Positions 1 to 10,896 of a DNA stretch of 64,000 nucleotides are shown here, one piece after another. The stretch is from Blakeslea trispora. Lineage: Eukaryota; Mucoromycota; Mucoromycetes; Mucorales; Choanephoraceae. A program made the translations under genes and the position numbers. Location: positions 310,001-374,000 of the forward strand of contig JAIWNE010000011.1 in assembly GCA_025331445.1 (NCBI GenBank). Reading direction: 5' to 3'. The notes under the pieces were generated by a model. The model worked only from the letters and a program-made list of their open reading frames with translations, did not search any database and had not been told where the DNA came from. Position 1 is the stretch's first letter; every line of letters starts with the position of its first letter.

Positions 1-304
1 TAAGGTCTTGTGCTTCTTCAACAAATGCTTCCAAAAGAAAAAATAAGCAAATTCAAAAACTGAGGCGAGCTAATCGAAGCAAGCTGATTATAACTAAAGA
101 TAACAGTACTTGCTACATAACTGGCTAACAAATAGAAACCTTCTTGTCGAATGCTTGGGCACAAAACCAACTTCTGCTATAGATTCTTGCAGCTTCAAGT
201 AACTACAATTAGATTTTTAAACAAAAGACCAATCTGAGTATGAAAGCTTTTGTCTTTTCAAGAAAAAAAAAAGCCAATTGTTTTTTTTTTAGTTTTTAGT
301 TTTC
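1..304. other. Upstream intergenic region
   Basis: No coding signal is visible. The stretch ends in A- and T-rich tracts just before the start of the WD40 gene and probably holds its promoter and 5' leader. Confidence 0.5.
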
Positions 305-1756
305 ATGTCTTTTAATATACCAGGATACTTTTTGGACCAAAAAACTAAAAAATTATACAAAATACAACCTCATGGACCTTTCAGTCTACCGGAGTTAAGA
401 AAGCGTGTCGAAAGAGAAGAAGCAGAAGCAGCAATACAAAACGCTGCAGCTTCTGCACTTAGTACTCAACAGTTGTCAAATCGAAAGCCACCTAGCCTCC
501 AACAGTTTTTACATGCTCGTAAAAAAGGAGACTTCACATCTCCAAAACTAGGCTGGCAGTCACTCATAGCGCAGCTTCAGTCAAGGTCGAGATTGCAGTT
601 ACAAGAGAGGAAAGTTATGCAAAACCGTATGTTTGTAGGACTGACAGGTGGACCAGACGATTTGGGAGAAATGTTCATTGCAAATCATCAGACTATCTTA
701 TCGCATTATGGATATCAGATCGATCCTCAATTTTCTGCATGGCAATTAGGACGATGGAGAAACGAACACTCTTTTACTTCACTGCATCTATCTAGTAAGA
801 TTCAAGGACATGGCGGACAGACACTACAAACCCTAACGGGTACCCTGGGTGGATCAATACGTCGGTTTGTGTTTCCAAAACTACCTCCTATATTACAAGA
901 AGAAGCAAGGCAACTGTTTTTAGATGAGGAGCAACACAGAATTGTATCACCACAAGGGAACGTTATTCCATGCTTATCAAACCTTACCTCTTATAATGGT
1001 TATGAAGGCATGAAGATTTCTAAACTCTATGAGGTTAAAAAGGATTTGTTTTGGTCTTCTTGTGTGCATGATTTAGTCAATCAGACAGTCATTGGAGGAG
1101 ACCAAAAAGTGTATTTGTTAGACAGTGACCTTTTCCGTCCTATTTATTCACAAAAGGTGACATCTTCTGTTTTTGCTACACACATCTCAGATTACTGCCC
1201 ATTCACCCCTTGGCTTGGCCATCGCAATGGACAGATACAGCTGATGGACAATCGGCATCCTAATACTCGAGTCAACATCACACGTCAATTCAATCACACA
1301 TCTTCTGTCATTCATTTACAAAGCTTGTCGAACTCTTCTTTGCTCTCTGTCTGTGTTAATGGATCCGTTCATGTCTGGGATATTCGAGGCGCTGCTAGAC
1401 CTGTTCGCACGCTGAAGGGACATGTAAATGAAAGCAACTTTCATCTGGGCGTGGACTTTGATGACACAAATCAGCTACTTATGCTGGCAGGTGATGATGG
1501 ACGTGTACGTATTTGGTCGCTATATGATACTCATCGTAACGACCCCACATGGGTTTCTTCTAAATTCGATGTCTCCGTTCCTGCTGTCAAATTCATGTGT
1601 AACACCAATCAGTTCCCTCGGCTGCAAGATTGCTGGTCATCCATTTTGCCCAATACACCTATTACCTCTAGGCAGATACCCGGTGTTATGCTCTTTGGTA
1701 CCACGGACGATACGAGCGATTCTACATATATTGAATGGATGACCACTGTTGATTAA
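305..1756 (+). CDS. DCAF4-like WD40-repeat protein
   Basis: This is an uninterrupted 483-residue frame. The N-terminus (about residues 5-20, IPGYFLDQKTKKLYKI) matches the short 'F-Y-x-D-x-x-x-x-x-Y-F-K-I' motif that opens DCAF4/WDR21-type proteins. The C-terminal half contains WD40 signatures, for example SVHVWDI near residue 355 and DGRVRIWSL near residue 398, with weaker repeats before them. DCAF4 proteins are substrate receptors for DDB1-CUL4 ubiquitin ligases, so a role as a CRL4 adaptor is inferred. The start is the first ATG after an A/T-rich leader. The WD40 assignment is firm and the DCAF4 subfamily is likely. A general WD-repeat protein remains possible because the early repeats are degenerate. 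No intron is needed. Confidence 0.75.
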   Translation: MSFNIPGYFLDQKTKKLYKIQPHGPFSLPELRKRVEREEAEAAIQNAAASALSTQQLSNRKPPSLQQFLHARKKGDFTSPKLGWQSLIAQLQSRSRLQLQERKVMQNRMFVGLTGGPDDLGEMFIANHQTILSHYGYQIDPQFSAWQLGRWRNEHSFTSLHLSSKIQGHGGQTLQTLTGTLGGSIRRFVFPKLPPILQEEARQLFLDEEQHRIVSPQGNVIPCLSNLTSYNGYEGMKISKLYEVKKDLFWSSCVHDLVNQTVIGGDQKVYLLDSDLFRPIYSQKVTSSVFATHISDYCPFTPWLGHRNGQIQLMDNRHPNTRVNITRQFNHTSSVIHLQSLSNSSLLSVCVNGSVHVWDIRGAARPVRTLKGHVNESNFHLGVDFDDTNQLLMLAGDDGRVRIWSLYDTHRNDPTWVSSKFDVSVPAVKFMCNTNQFPRLQDCWSSILPNTPITSRQIPGVMLFGTTDDTSDSTYIEWMTTVD

Positions 1757-1888
1757 TTGTTTTGTAGATATGCTTTATTCATAACTTAGATGTAAATAGA
1801 TCCGTGTTTGAAGTCTCACACACTGCTTCACTTTTGACTTGTAATAGTCAACAACTCCATAACATCATTACCAGGCCAGAAATTTCCT

Positions 1889-1891
<3 letters not shown>

Positions 1892-1921
<30 letters not shown>
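1892..1921. repeat. Poly-T homopolymer (30 nt)
   Basis: Thirty consecutive T residues lie about 135 nt downstream of the WD40 stop codon. The run could be a microsatellite or the tail of an old retroposed sequence on the minus strand. No target duplication was found. Confidence 0.9.
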
Positions 1922-1923
<2 letters not shown>

Positions 1924-2819
1924 ATCTTATTTTACTTTTTGTCACCTTTGAATTGGTTTGGTATGATGAGCAATAAAAAAAAAACTCAACAAGAGCTAAA
2001 CTGAAATTATTAGTCTAGCATCCATATCTGCAAGATCTTTTAAGCAGCATTATTTTGTTTCTTCTGCACAGTTCTTCTCAAGACTGGAAAGAGATTTTTT
2101 GGATATTGATCAAGCTGATGCTAAGCCAAGATTTGTCAGTTCGCACTACAAGCTTTCTCATAATCTCAATATTCACTATTTATTTCTTGCGCTACTATGA
2201 CTTCCGGTAATGTAGCGGCATTGTTCATAGCTCCTGCTTAAGTCTGCAGTCATGAATAAGAGTAATGCAATAAAGGGCTGACTGCATCCAAGATGTCATA
2301 TTGGTCACCTTGGACACTCTTTTCTGAACCTTTGTTTTTATCTTAAGCTCTGCAGATATTGATCTGTTAAAATAAACCAATCAGTCTCCTTCTGGTTTTA
2401 TCAGCATAAAGAAATTAAGTCATGGTTTTGTTTTGATGCCTTCATTTATCGTGCTACTGAAATTAAGTTAACTGTAGGTATGCATCAATGTTTATACTAC
2501 TGCTGTATGCGATATTCTAGTTACACATTGACAGGCTGCAGATGTATGCGGGCAAAAACTAAACACATGTCAAGCCAACAACGAAAAAGACAAGTGCGAG
2601 GGAAAATTATAAAATCAGGAGTAGAAAGGAAGAAAGGGACAAAGCTTGAGAAATTGTGCTACAACCAGTACAAGCTTCAGTGCTCTGATCAGTTTCAAAC
2701 AACTTGGGATTTATTATAATTCCTCTATTCAATATTTGCATTTTACGAGTGAAAAGTACCATTCATACAAATGCACAAGTAGCATTTGATACAAGAATAA
2801 CTGTTCGAAATAACCAAAT

Positions 2820-2820
<1 letters not shown>

Positions 2821-2855
<35 letters not shown>
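2821..2855. repeat. (CT)n microsatellite
   Basis: Seventeen and a half perfect CT units in the gene-free stretch before the chitinase gene. Confidence 0.97.
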
Positions 2856-2859
<4 letters not shown>

Positions 2860-3383
2860 TTAATATTAAGCATGATGACGTACAATGAAGCGACATCAAA
2901 CTATTTCCGTGCTATCTCCCCTTATTTTTAACAACAAAACTGAGGAGGATAAGTTAAGCAGATTATCTTTAGTTCGATGAGATAATATATTTGAATGTTG
3001 TGTAGACAAAAAAGAAATAAAAATGTCCAAATCTCAAGCATATGTATGATTAGTTTCATAACCACTGATGCTCAACACTTATAACTAAGCCATGGTTGCT
3101 ACTTAACTTATAGATGAGTTCATGATACTTTAGTTTCTGGCAGATGATATATGCAATGTGTAATTGCACATATGATCAATGACATATATGAAATAATTGG
3201 ATGACAGCGCAGTGATAATAGTAAAGGTATATGCTACAAAAGCAAAAACGTAGTTTAGTATTCGTTAGTAATAAAATTAGAGGTAGACTCTTTTGACCGG
3301 CATCATGTTATAAAACATGCAAAGAGGTGCTGATCTTTTCAGCATTACGACCTTAGCATAGTATGTTTGAAAAGAAAAAGACC

Positions 3384-3393
3384 TATATAAATA
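3384..3393 (+). promoter_or_regulatory. Probable TATA box of the chitinase gene
   Basis: TATATAAATA lies 69-78 nt upstream of the chitinase ATG, a distance compatible with a short 5' leader. No other strong TATA-like match stands closer to this gene. This is inferred from sequence only. Confidence 0.5.
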
Positions 3394-3461
3394 GCTAGTG
3401 GCTCTGCGACTTTGAGTTTTTCAGTTTATTTAAAACTTTTGTTTCTATAAAACAACCTATT

Positions 3462-5385
3462 ATGAAACTTTTGACAACAACTACTGCATCTGCAATCGGC
3501 TTGGTCCTCCTGTTTGCTGAGAACGCCCAGGCCTCGTTTCTTGATTCACCAAGTGTTGCGGTCTATTGGGGCCAAGTAAGTTTGTTGATTCTTTTTTTTT
3601 CATCTCCAATCAGAAGAAACGTATACTGACTAAGTGATTTTTTTAAATCAAAAGAACGGCAAAGGGAATCAAAAGAGACTCTCGCATTACTGCAACAGAG
3701 ATTCAGATGTTTTGCTGGTTTCTTTTCTTCCTGATTTTCATGATGGCAGTCTTCCAGTCTTAAATCTGGCTGATGCATGCAATGGTCCTGTATTCAAAGG
3801 TACCAACCTTTTGCACTGTCCTCAAGTCGGAAAAGGTATGTAAACAGAATAAGCAAGCATCTGCTATGGAATTGTCTTACTCAAACCTTTTCTTTGGGAG
3901 CTACAGATATCAAGAAGTGTCAAAAGAAAGGAAAGAAGATCTTGCTATCACTTGGAGGAGCTACTGGTTCTTATGGGTTTACTAGCGATGCTAAAGCAGA
4001 AGCATTTGCTGATACTCTTTGGAATGTTTTTGGTGGCGGCAAGAGCAAAACACGTCCTTTTGATGACGCTATTGTTGATGGATTTGACCTTGATATTGAA
4101 GGTGGTGGTAGCAATGGCTATGCTGTAAGTTGTGCACTTTCTTTTTTTAACGATAAGATTAGCGAAACAAACATATGCTCACAATTATCCTTTTTTTTTT
4201 CTTTTTAGGCGATGGTAAAGCGCTTGCGTTCTCATTATAAAAAGGACAAATCAAGAAAGTACTACATCACTGCTGCTCCTCAATGCCCTTTTCCTGATCA
4301 AATGTTAGGAAAGGTAATCAATCAGGTTGGTATGGATGCTGTTTTCGTACAGTTTTACAACAATTATTGTTCTGCTACAAGCAAAAGTTTCAACTTTAAG
4401 ACATGGGATAAGTGGGCCAAAAACACATCTCCCAATAAAAACGTCAAAGTCTTTTTGGGCTTACCAGGTTCAAGACAAGCCGCAGGTAGTGGATATGTTC
4501 CTTTCAATAAGCTGGGCTCGATTGTTGACGATGTCAAAAAGAAGTATTCTAGTTTCGGAGGTGTTATGTTTTGGGGTATGTTATGGCCTACTTTGTAGAA
4601 CAAAAAGAGAAAAAACGAAGTCTAAACTTATTTCTGTTTGAACGAAATCACTAATAGATGCTTCTGAGGTTTATGGAAACAAGGAAACTTCGCCGAATTA
4701 TGGACGGGCTATTGCAAACCATGTACATAAATTGAAAGAATCATCTTTTGCATCTGTCTCTTCATTGACAGGTGATGATACTACTGGTGACACTTCGGCT
4801 GAAGAGACTTGTCTTGCGGAAGGCCAAGAGTGCTCAATTGATGGACAATATAGCTGTGTTGGAGATAGATACGCGGTTTGTAACCACAACAAGTGGACTA
4901 TTTCCTCTTGCCCTGGAAGTACAGTATGCTTCCCAACTACTGATGGCGAATCTGTTTACTGTGGCATTGGAGTAAACGATAATACATGTAGCAAGCCAAT
5001 CACAGGGCTAGGATTGCAAGATCCACAACAATCAGAAGTCCCAAAAATCACGAATGCAACAGCCTTTACACATAGTTACGACACCGATGGCTTTGTTATT
5101 CGATTATCCGTTACTAGCTTTAGTAAAGGCGAATTTACTGCTATCTTGAATTTGCGTCGTCTTTACGACTTTTCATCAAGTGATGCAAATATGGTAACAG
5201 AGTTCCAAGTTGCTGATGGTATCCAAATCAACTCAGTTGTTGGTGGTAATGTGACTCAGTCGGGAAACCGAGTTAAGCTTGAAGTTCCAAATTCAGTCAC
5301 CATGTCCAGAGTTATCCAAATAACAGGAAGAATTACTTCAGGTATATTCATTTCACCTAACCAAGACAGCATGCTCTTTAACTGA
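3462..5385 (+). CDS. Secreted GH18 class III chitinase with CBM19 module
   Basis: Five exons (3462-3575, 3655-3835, 3907-4124, 4209-4575, 4658-5385) join in phase to give 535 residues. A signal peptide covers about residues 1-24. The GH18 barrel begins with SVAVYWGQ, carries LSLGGATG, and has the catalytic DxxDxDxE motif as DGFDLDIE. The barrel-closing FWDAS motif is created only by the exon 4/5 splice, which supports that junction. A cysteine-rich CBM19-like chitin-binding module follows a Thr/Ser/Asp linker. About 115 further C-terminal residues match nothing I recognise. The architecture resembles yeast CTS1 endochitinases, which hydrolyse cell-wall chitin during cell separation. A role in hyphal wall remodelling is inferred. 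A TATA-like box lies about 70 nt upstream. Confidence 0.9.
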
Positions 5386-5622
5386 GCAATTATGGCTGTA
5401 CAATGCAAAGAGAGCCCATCTTCTCTTGGATCGTTTGTCTCTTTATCTATTAGTGTTGAAAATTGGCGGTTTCAATAAAGAAAGTTTAAAAACGTATAAC
5501 ATAGAACATATAATCAACATTCAACCAAAAAGCAATAACAATGATTAATTGGGACTGTAAAGAAGTGTTTCTACTTATAACAATCAAGTAGATCTTTTTT
5601 TTTTGAAAAAGAGAGAGGTATA

Positions 5623-8081
5623 TTAAGCATTTGGACAAGCTACACAATCACAATTGTCTTCTTCTTCTTCATCGTCTTTTAGTTCAGCTTGAAGATCTCG
5701 CTCCATCTCTGCAACATATTCGCCTACCATGCCTTGATATGGTTGTAACTTCAATTCTTCTTTTACGATTGCCATGCATTCGCTCAAATTTTCATGTACG
5801 CGGGGTAAGAAGACATTGATTTCCGGGGGGAAAGTAACATCGCATTCGAGATACACGCAAAAGCATTTGCCAAGCATTAACCAGAACGCGTATATCAAAA
5901 TAACAGTCGGCTGATCTTGACCGAAGAAATTTGACAAGACGGATTGCATTCAATGCAGCATGGATACTGTTGACAATAAGCGGAACATTTAAGCCAAGAC
6001 TAGATGCCGTCACCATTTGATTGATAGCAATAAGATATTCCTGATCTGTTCCTTCAAATTCAATAGCTTCCCTTAAATCCATCAATTTTTGAATACGGCG
6101 AGTCCACTTGTTGTTGAGCTTACTTCCAGAAGCATGCCTTTCTTGCCAAATCTCATTCAGGCGTCTCCAATCATTTTCGGGTGTAGCTCTCTGCTTTGGT
6201 AAGTAAGATTGACCTACAAGCAACCATTCTTCATATAAAGCTAACGTTGTCAGAGCTGGGATAGCACTGTGTGCACATTCGCGCTCTAAAGTAGCAAAAT
6301 ACTCTTCGCTTTCCATATTTGAATCAAACAAAGGAAGTGACAGTCTAAATTCCTGAGGAAGTATCTTAAAGTACCAATATCGCATGGCCATCTCTACCTG
6401 GTGTGCTATCAACCCAACAAGATGTTGCAAGTCATTTGCGCGAGCAGACCTGCTGGCACCGCGCTCCTCTCGTTGCAAGTACAAAATAAATGTGTGCATT
6501 TCTGCAAACCATTTTTCCTGAACTGAATCATCATCTGCTATAATCCATTGTCCTTCACCCAAATGGATGAGTGTACAGAAAGGCAAGTCTTGCTGTTTAA
6601 TCTTCATCTCGTTTGGAGGAACGAAACGAGATATTTGCTCATAAGTCTGGACCCGATGTAGATGATTCCGGATACGTTGAAAATGAACAGCGCGTCCTTT
6701 TTCGATTGAAAATACATCATCATCGCCATCATTTTTGGGTTTCTGGTTTAGGATAGATGAATAGTAAGGCTCGAGTACAATTGCGACACGTTCAGCCATG
6801 TCTGAGTAAATGAGCGCCTCTTTTGTATGTGACACAGCTAGCATATAAATAGACATGAATGTGTAACTTGTAAGAGTTTCAAGATCGCATTGGTCAAAAG
6901 AATCTGATAACAAAGCCCGGGCCCTTTCGAAATAAAATTTTCCATACTCGACCAATGAGATTGATGCTAAACAGCCTGCAATGTGCTTACAGCGCATTGT
7001 GCAAATAACAGCACTAAGCGCCATGACAGCAGGGGATTCTTCTAGTTTTCTACCATCAATAAATAGCCTAAAAAAGGTGCTGACATGTATAGCCAACTGT
7101 TGAAGATGTTGACATCGAATATATGCTCTCAGAAGTTTGAGTGCAGTTGCTTGTATAGTACTTGGAGCATTTGCGACAACCAGTGTATTAACTTCTGATA
7201 AGTCTGGAACAACAAAAATTCGCAACGATTTCGCCACATTCTTACAATGAGTTTTCCCGTATTTCTTTCTAACAATCGTATTTAGAGCACCAATAATTGT
7301 ATTTTCTTTTACTGAGCATTTGACGCTGCTAGGTACTTGATCTGATAGATGCACAACACCCATCATATGGTATAGGTTGCCCAGTAAATCAGAATATGTC
7401 TTTACTTGAGTTTCGATACGGATGCTTCCTTTGTAGAAGGTAAGTGCCCAAGGTGCTGGCTTTTTGTATCTTTCTCGATCTTTTTTGTCATTAGGAACAA
7501 GCGATGTCAAATAAACACCTGCTTCTTTGTCATAGGCAATCAGCTTTGTTCTCTTCAGAGGTAAGCTTAGTCCCACTTCAGATGGGGGATTAATTGAAGC
7601 ATTACCAGTGATAGAGCTGATCTCGTCGTCAACAGAACTCTCATCGCTGTTGTCAAGTACCATTGAAGGCAAACTGATGCTGCTGTAGGACTTCTTAGAC
7701 TGTCTGTTAGCTTTGTCTAGATTCTTGATTGTACTCTCTAATTCCTTGATTTGCCTGTTCATCGATTCCACTTGTGACACTAACGAGGCTGTTCGAGCAA
7801 TTTCTATATATTCTTCATCTCTGGGTGATCGAGTTGAAGTATATACACATCTTAGATTGAATTTGTGACACCTGTTATTAATCTGTTTTAACTTCAAACT
7901 GTTGGTCGTTGTGGCAGTGGTAACGAGCTAACCTTTCGCAAGGATTTCGACCATTGCACTTTCGTTTTTGGTCTCGACAACCTAGTGAATAACTGATCAG
8001 GAAGCCAGATCTCGGCGGTTCCTTTTCACTTCAAATACCTTCACATGGAGTCTTCTTAACCAAAGTGGTTGGAGGCTTCAT
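5623..8081 (-). CDS. Zn2Cys6 (Gal4-type) transcription factor, apparent 3' frameshift
   Basis: Two short 5' exons (8081-8039 and 7981-7933) and a long third exon starting at 7871 join in phase. The splices assemble the zinc cluster: six cysteines at residues 13, 16, 23, 29, 32 and 39 with C-x2-C-x6-C-x5-C-x2-C-x6-C spacing and the basic run RDQKRKC. A coiled-coil-like segment follows, then a long helical region typical of the fungal-specific regulatory domain. The third-exon frame closes at 5792, but an overlapping +1 frame (5949-5623) continues with protein-like sequence and an acidic C-terminus. A 1-nt frameshift near 5940-5960, or an intron I could not define, therefore seems present. The product is expected to bind DNA in the nucleus; its targets are unknown. 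It shares a roughly 185-nt divergent region with ERV1. Confidence 0.8.
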
Positions 8082-8265
8082 ATCTTAAAGAAAAACAAAA
8101 GAAGAAAAGAAAAGCATATAGAAAAGGAGAAAAGAAAAAGTTAATTTTTTTTTTCTAACTTGTATGTTATGCTGGGCTTAAAACTCCATGAGAGTACTAC
8201 CATGGTTAGCCAACGATATTTCAGTCAAGCCTTGTTCTTTTGCTTTTAATATAATAGTTGACGAA
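8082..8265. promoter_or_regulatory. Shared divergent promoter region (Zn2Cys6 factor / ERV1)
   Basis: About 185 nt separate the start codons of the minus-strand zinc-cluster gene and the plus-strand sulfhydryl oxidase gene. The interval is A/T-rich with purine and poly-T tracts. It probably carries both 5' leaders and overlapping promoters. No specific operator was identified. Confidence 0.45.
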
Positions 8266-8892
8266 ATGGTGAATGAGCAAGTTCATGTCGATCCTGAAAC
8301 TGGAAAGTCGATTCCTATGAAAGACGGAAAGCCATGTAGAGTATGTGTTGATTTCAAGACATGGTCCAAGTTAGAGAAGAGCAAAGCAAAATCAGACACT
8401 AAAGCAGAATCTTCAACTCACTCTCAACAAAGTGCGTCAAGATCGGCTGCTGTTAGCAATGAAGCATTGAAGCAACAATCAACCGATGATTGGAAACAAA
8501 AGAATTGTCCAGCCGATGTAGAGACGCTGGGAAGACATACATGGACTTTGCTGCATACTATGGCAGCATATTATCCTGAGAAGCCAGAAAAGAAGCAACA
8601 AGAGAGCATGAAGACATTTTTTGAATCATTTGCCGAGAACTACCCTTGTTGGTTTTGCAAGGTAAAAGAGCAGTTGAGAGGGGTCAAAACGCTTGACTTA
8701 TATCTTATCTAGAACGATTTTAAGCAAGACATGGGCGAAAACCCAATCGATGTCACTAGCAGAGAATCTCTGAGTCAATGGCTTTGTAAGCGCCACAACA
8801 AAGTAAATGAAAAACTAGGCAAGAAGCAATTTGACTGTAGTAAGGTGTTTGAGCGCTGGTTGACAGGGCCTCCCAATGGCAAGTGTGACTAA
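8266..8892 (+). CDS. ERV1: FAD-linked sulfhydryl oxidase Erv1/ALR
   Basis: Two exons (8266-8661, 8713-8892) encode 191 residues. An N-terminal shuttle CXXC lies at C24/C27 in GKPCRVC. The Erv domain carries the redox-active CXXC at C128/C131 (YPCWFC), ending exactly at the exon junction. The FAD-binding HNKVN motif and the structural disulfide pair C157/C174 follow in exon 2. Erv1 reoxidises Mia40 in the mitochondrial intermembrane space and passes electrons to cytochrome c. The frame is open upstream to an ATG at 8188. The ATG at 8266 was chosen because it has a better context (G at -3 and +4), and the residues it removes are hydrophobic and unlike Erv1 N-termini. It is divergent from the Zn2Cys6 gene and followed within 115 nt by the F-box gene. 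Confidence 0.92.
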
Positions 8893-9006
8893 ATAAAGGT
8901 TTTGAACTTTGTTACACTGCCTTTATTTTTTTGGATTTAAATGGCCATATTTTCCCACATTTTATCCTGCATTTCTTTTTTCTTTCTTTTCATTTTAAAT
9001 TACAAA

Positions 9007-10191
9007 ATGGCTCATTCTAAAGAAGCAGAGGCTCCTATCGAAAATTTGGCCCCAGAGATTATCTATAACATCTTCTCCTTCATGAGTTATGTTGAAGTCT
9101 ATCGCATGCGTGGTGTTTGCAGAAAATTCCAGGCATTGTGTGAATGTCACATATATCAACAGGTCAAGATATTTGGACAAACTATTTCGATCAAGCTTGA
9201 TGGAAATAAGGCCAAATCAATGGATTTAGTTGCAAGCCGATATGATCCAAAGAACCGTGTTATTGAATTTATCCCTTCTGGAGTGTCCTCCTTATCACTA
9301 GCAAACACTTCTTCCCAGGGTTGGAGTGCATATCACCGAATGATGAAAATCCATTTTTCTGGTTGGTTTTCTAATCAAGAGCCCCAAATTCCTCCTTATG
9401 AAAAGCTTAGTCCTCAAGATCAAGCTATGTTTCTTTATCACCATCAATACAACTCTTCAATTGAGAAAACATACGAGCTACCTTCCTGGAACCAAGTACC
9501 AGAGGTTGACATAGCAGACGACTGTCGCTATTTGGGAGATAAAGGGTTAATTTTAGCTATGTCGTACCACCAACAAAATGATTGTGTTCGCAATTTATTG
9601 GCAAGTCGTGCCTGTATCACAACTCAGCAAGCCAATCTGACAAGTCTGCCTACTTCTTATTATAGTTACCGTTCTAGTGCGTCTGCAGCACCTATGCCAC
9701 CTGCACCTTATTTGAACGTTCAATGGATCCGCGTAACGCTTGGTTGGATTATATCTGGCATGAATTCTTCAGTGCCTACGTCCCAAATCTATGAACAAGA
9801 TTTTGCTAAACTAGACCACATGCTTGCCGAGCAAGGTTGTTTCAAGTACGATCCCCTTTCAGAGCCTGTTCTAGACCATATTGTTAACCAACAATACAAC
9901 GATTTGAAAGAACTTCCAGAAAGCCTTATAAATTATGTACATACTCATTCGCACGAATGTCATACACGTTTGTCACGTTTACAGCACATGCTAGAAGGAG
10001 CAGGCGTAAACCCACTGATGCTATGGAAATACACTTTTGCCAAATCATTTGTAATGGGTAGCGGTAGCCTACTATGTGAAGAGGACGTTGTACGTCGCAT
10101 TCAAGATTCCGAGGAAGAATGGCGTCGCAAGAAATCTAGTTTATATAATAGACTTTTCAACACGCATATTCACCAAAGCATTGCCATCTAA
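9007..10191 (+). CDS. F-box protein
   Basis: A single-exon frame of 394 residues. Residues about 12-50 form an F-box, beginning with ENLAPEIIYNIFSFMS and continuing through VCRKFQALCE, with the expected LPxEI...I...L pattern. The remainder is a long helical region without LRR or WD repeats, including LDHMLAEQGCFKYDP. F-box proteins bind Skp1 and select substrates for SCF ubiquitin ligases; that role is inferred. The frame extends upstream to an ATG at 8941, but the extra 22 residues are very hydrophobic and probably 5' leader. The ATG at 9007 is preceded by ACAAA and was preferred. The substrate is unknown. Confidence 0.8.
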   Translation: MAHSKEAEAPIENLAPEIIYNIFSFMSYVEVYRMRGVCRKFQALCECHIYQQVKIFGQTISIKLDGNKAKSMDLVASRYDPKNRVIEFIPSGVSSLSLANTSSQGWSAYHRMMKIHFSGWFSNQEPQIPPYEKLSPQDQAMFLYHHQYNSSIEKTYELPSWNQVPEVDIADDCRYLGDKGLILAMSYHQQNDCVRNLLASRACITTQQANLTSLPTSYYSYRSSASAAPMPPAPYLNVQWIRVTLGWIISGMNSSVPTSQIYEQDFAKLDHMLAEQGCFKYDPLSEPVLDHIVNQQYNDLKELPESLINYVHTHSHECHTRLSRLQHMLEGAGVNPLMLWKYTFAKSFVMGSGSLLCEEDVVRRIQDSEEEWRRKKSSLYNRLFNTHIHQSIAI

Positions 10192-10896
10192 CTTATCATT
10201 ATTTCCTTAATATAACTTCTTGCATACTTACATTTTATTGTATTTCATTGTTACATTTCTCCTCACTCCAATCTTTTCTTTATACATCTTAAAATTCTTA
10301 ATAAATATGCTTTAATCGCAAATTAGATCCACAAATTGCGCTATTTGAATTTATCATAGCTTTTGCAAGTCCTACTTATCAGATCTTTTTATCAGAAAAA
10401 AATCAAATTAAAATGTATTCGTCTAGTCCATCCACAAACTCCTTCATAAAGTTCTCATTATATTCTATTTTTAGGACACTGAGTTTCTCCTAAATACAGA
10501 TTGTGTGTGATGGCTTGATTCGTGTAGAGAAAGAAAGCAAGCAAGCGCCTGAGCTAATGTGTAATTGCAAACATAGAAAAGCCATATGATACACTAGAGC
10601 ATCTCGAGCTGACTGGCTCAAATTAGTCACAAACCAACTATATTATCTGTACTCACGTGTGAACAAAACGATAAAATATAGAGCTAACGAGACTATGCAA
10701 GATGGATCGTTTCTTATACTAGCAATCCAGAAACATCGGTTGAAGCGTTGCAAAGCTTTATTTACAACTGGAAGCTTTTAATTTGATATGGTAAGGCATT
10801 TTGATATAAAATCATAATTAAAACTTGATTTAAACAGAAACTTTTTTTTTTATTTTGTTCTTATATTAGTTCTTATGAGCTACTGCTATCGAATAT
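10192..10896. other. Intergenic region between convergent genes
   Basis: About 700 nt between the F-box and E2 stop codons. It is AT-rich with AATAAA-like motifs (for example near 10300) that may serve as poly-A signals. No gene is seen. Confidence 0.5.

Larger units (their letters stand above)
1757..3461. other. Intergenic region with simple repeats
   Basis: About 1.7 kb without a supportable gene. It contains a 30-nt poly-T run, a (CT)n microsatellite and, close to its right end, a TATA-like box for the chitinase gene. A short open frame at 2480-2719 has no recognisable domain or splice context. Confidence 0.55.

Noticed and set aside
2480..2719. Short plus-strand open frame of 79 codons
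   Set aside because: No domain, no start context, low-complexity Lys/Cys composition and no splice partner.
8188..8265. Upstream ATG extending Erv1 by 26 residues
   Set aside because: Weak start context and hydrophobic residues not found in Erv1 N-termini. The ATG at 8266 fits better.
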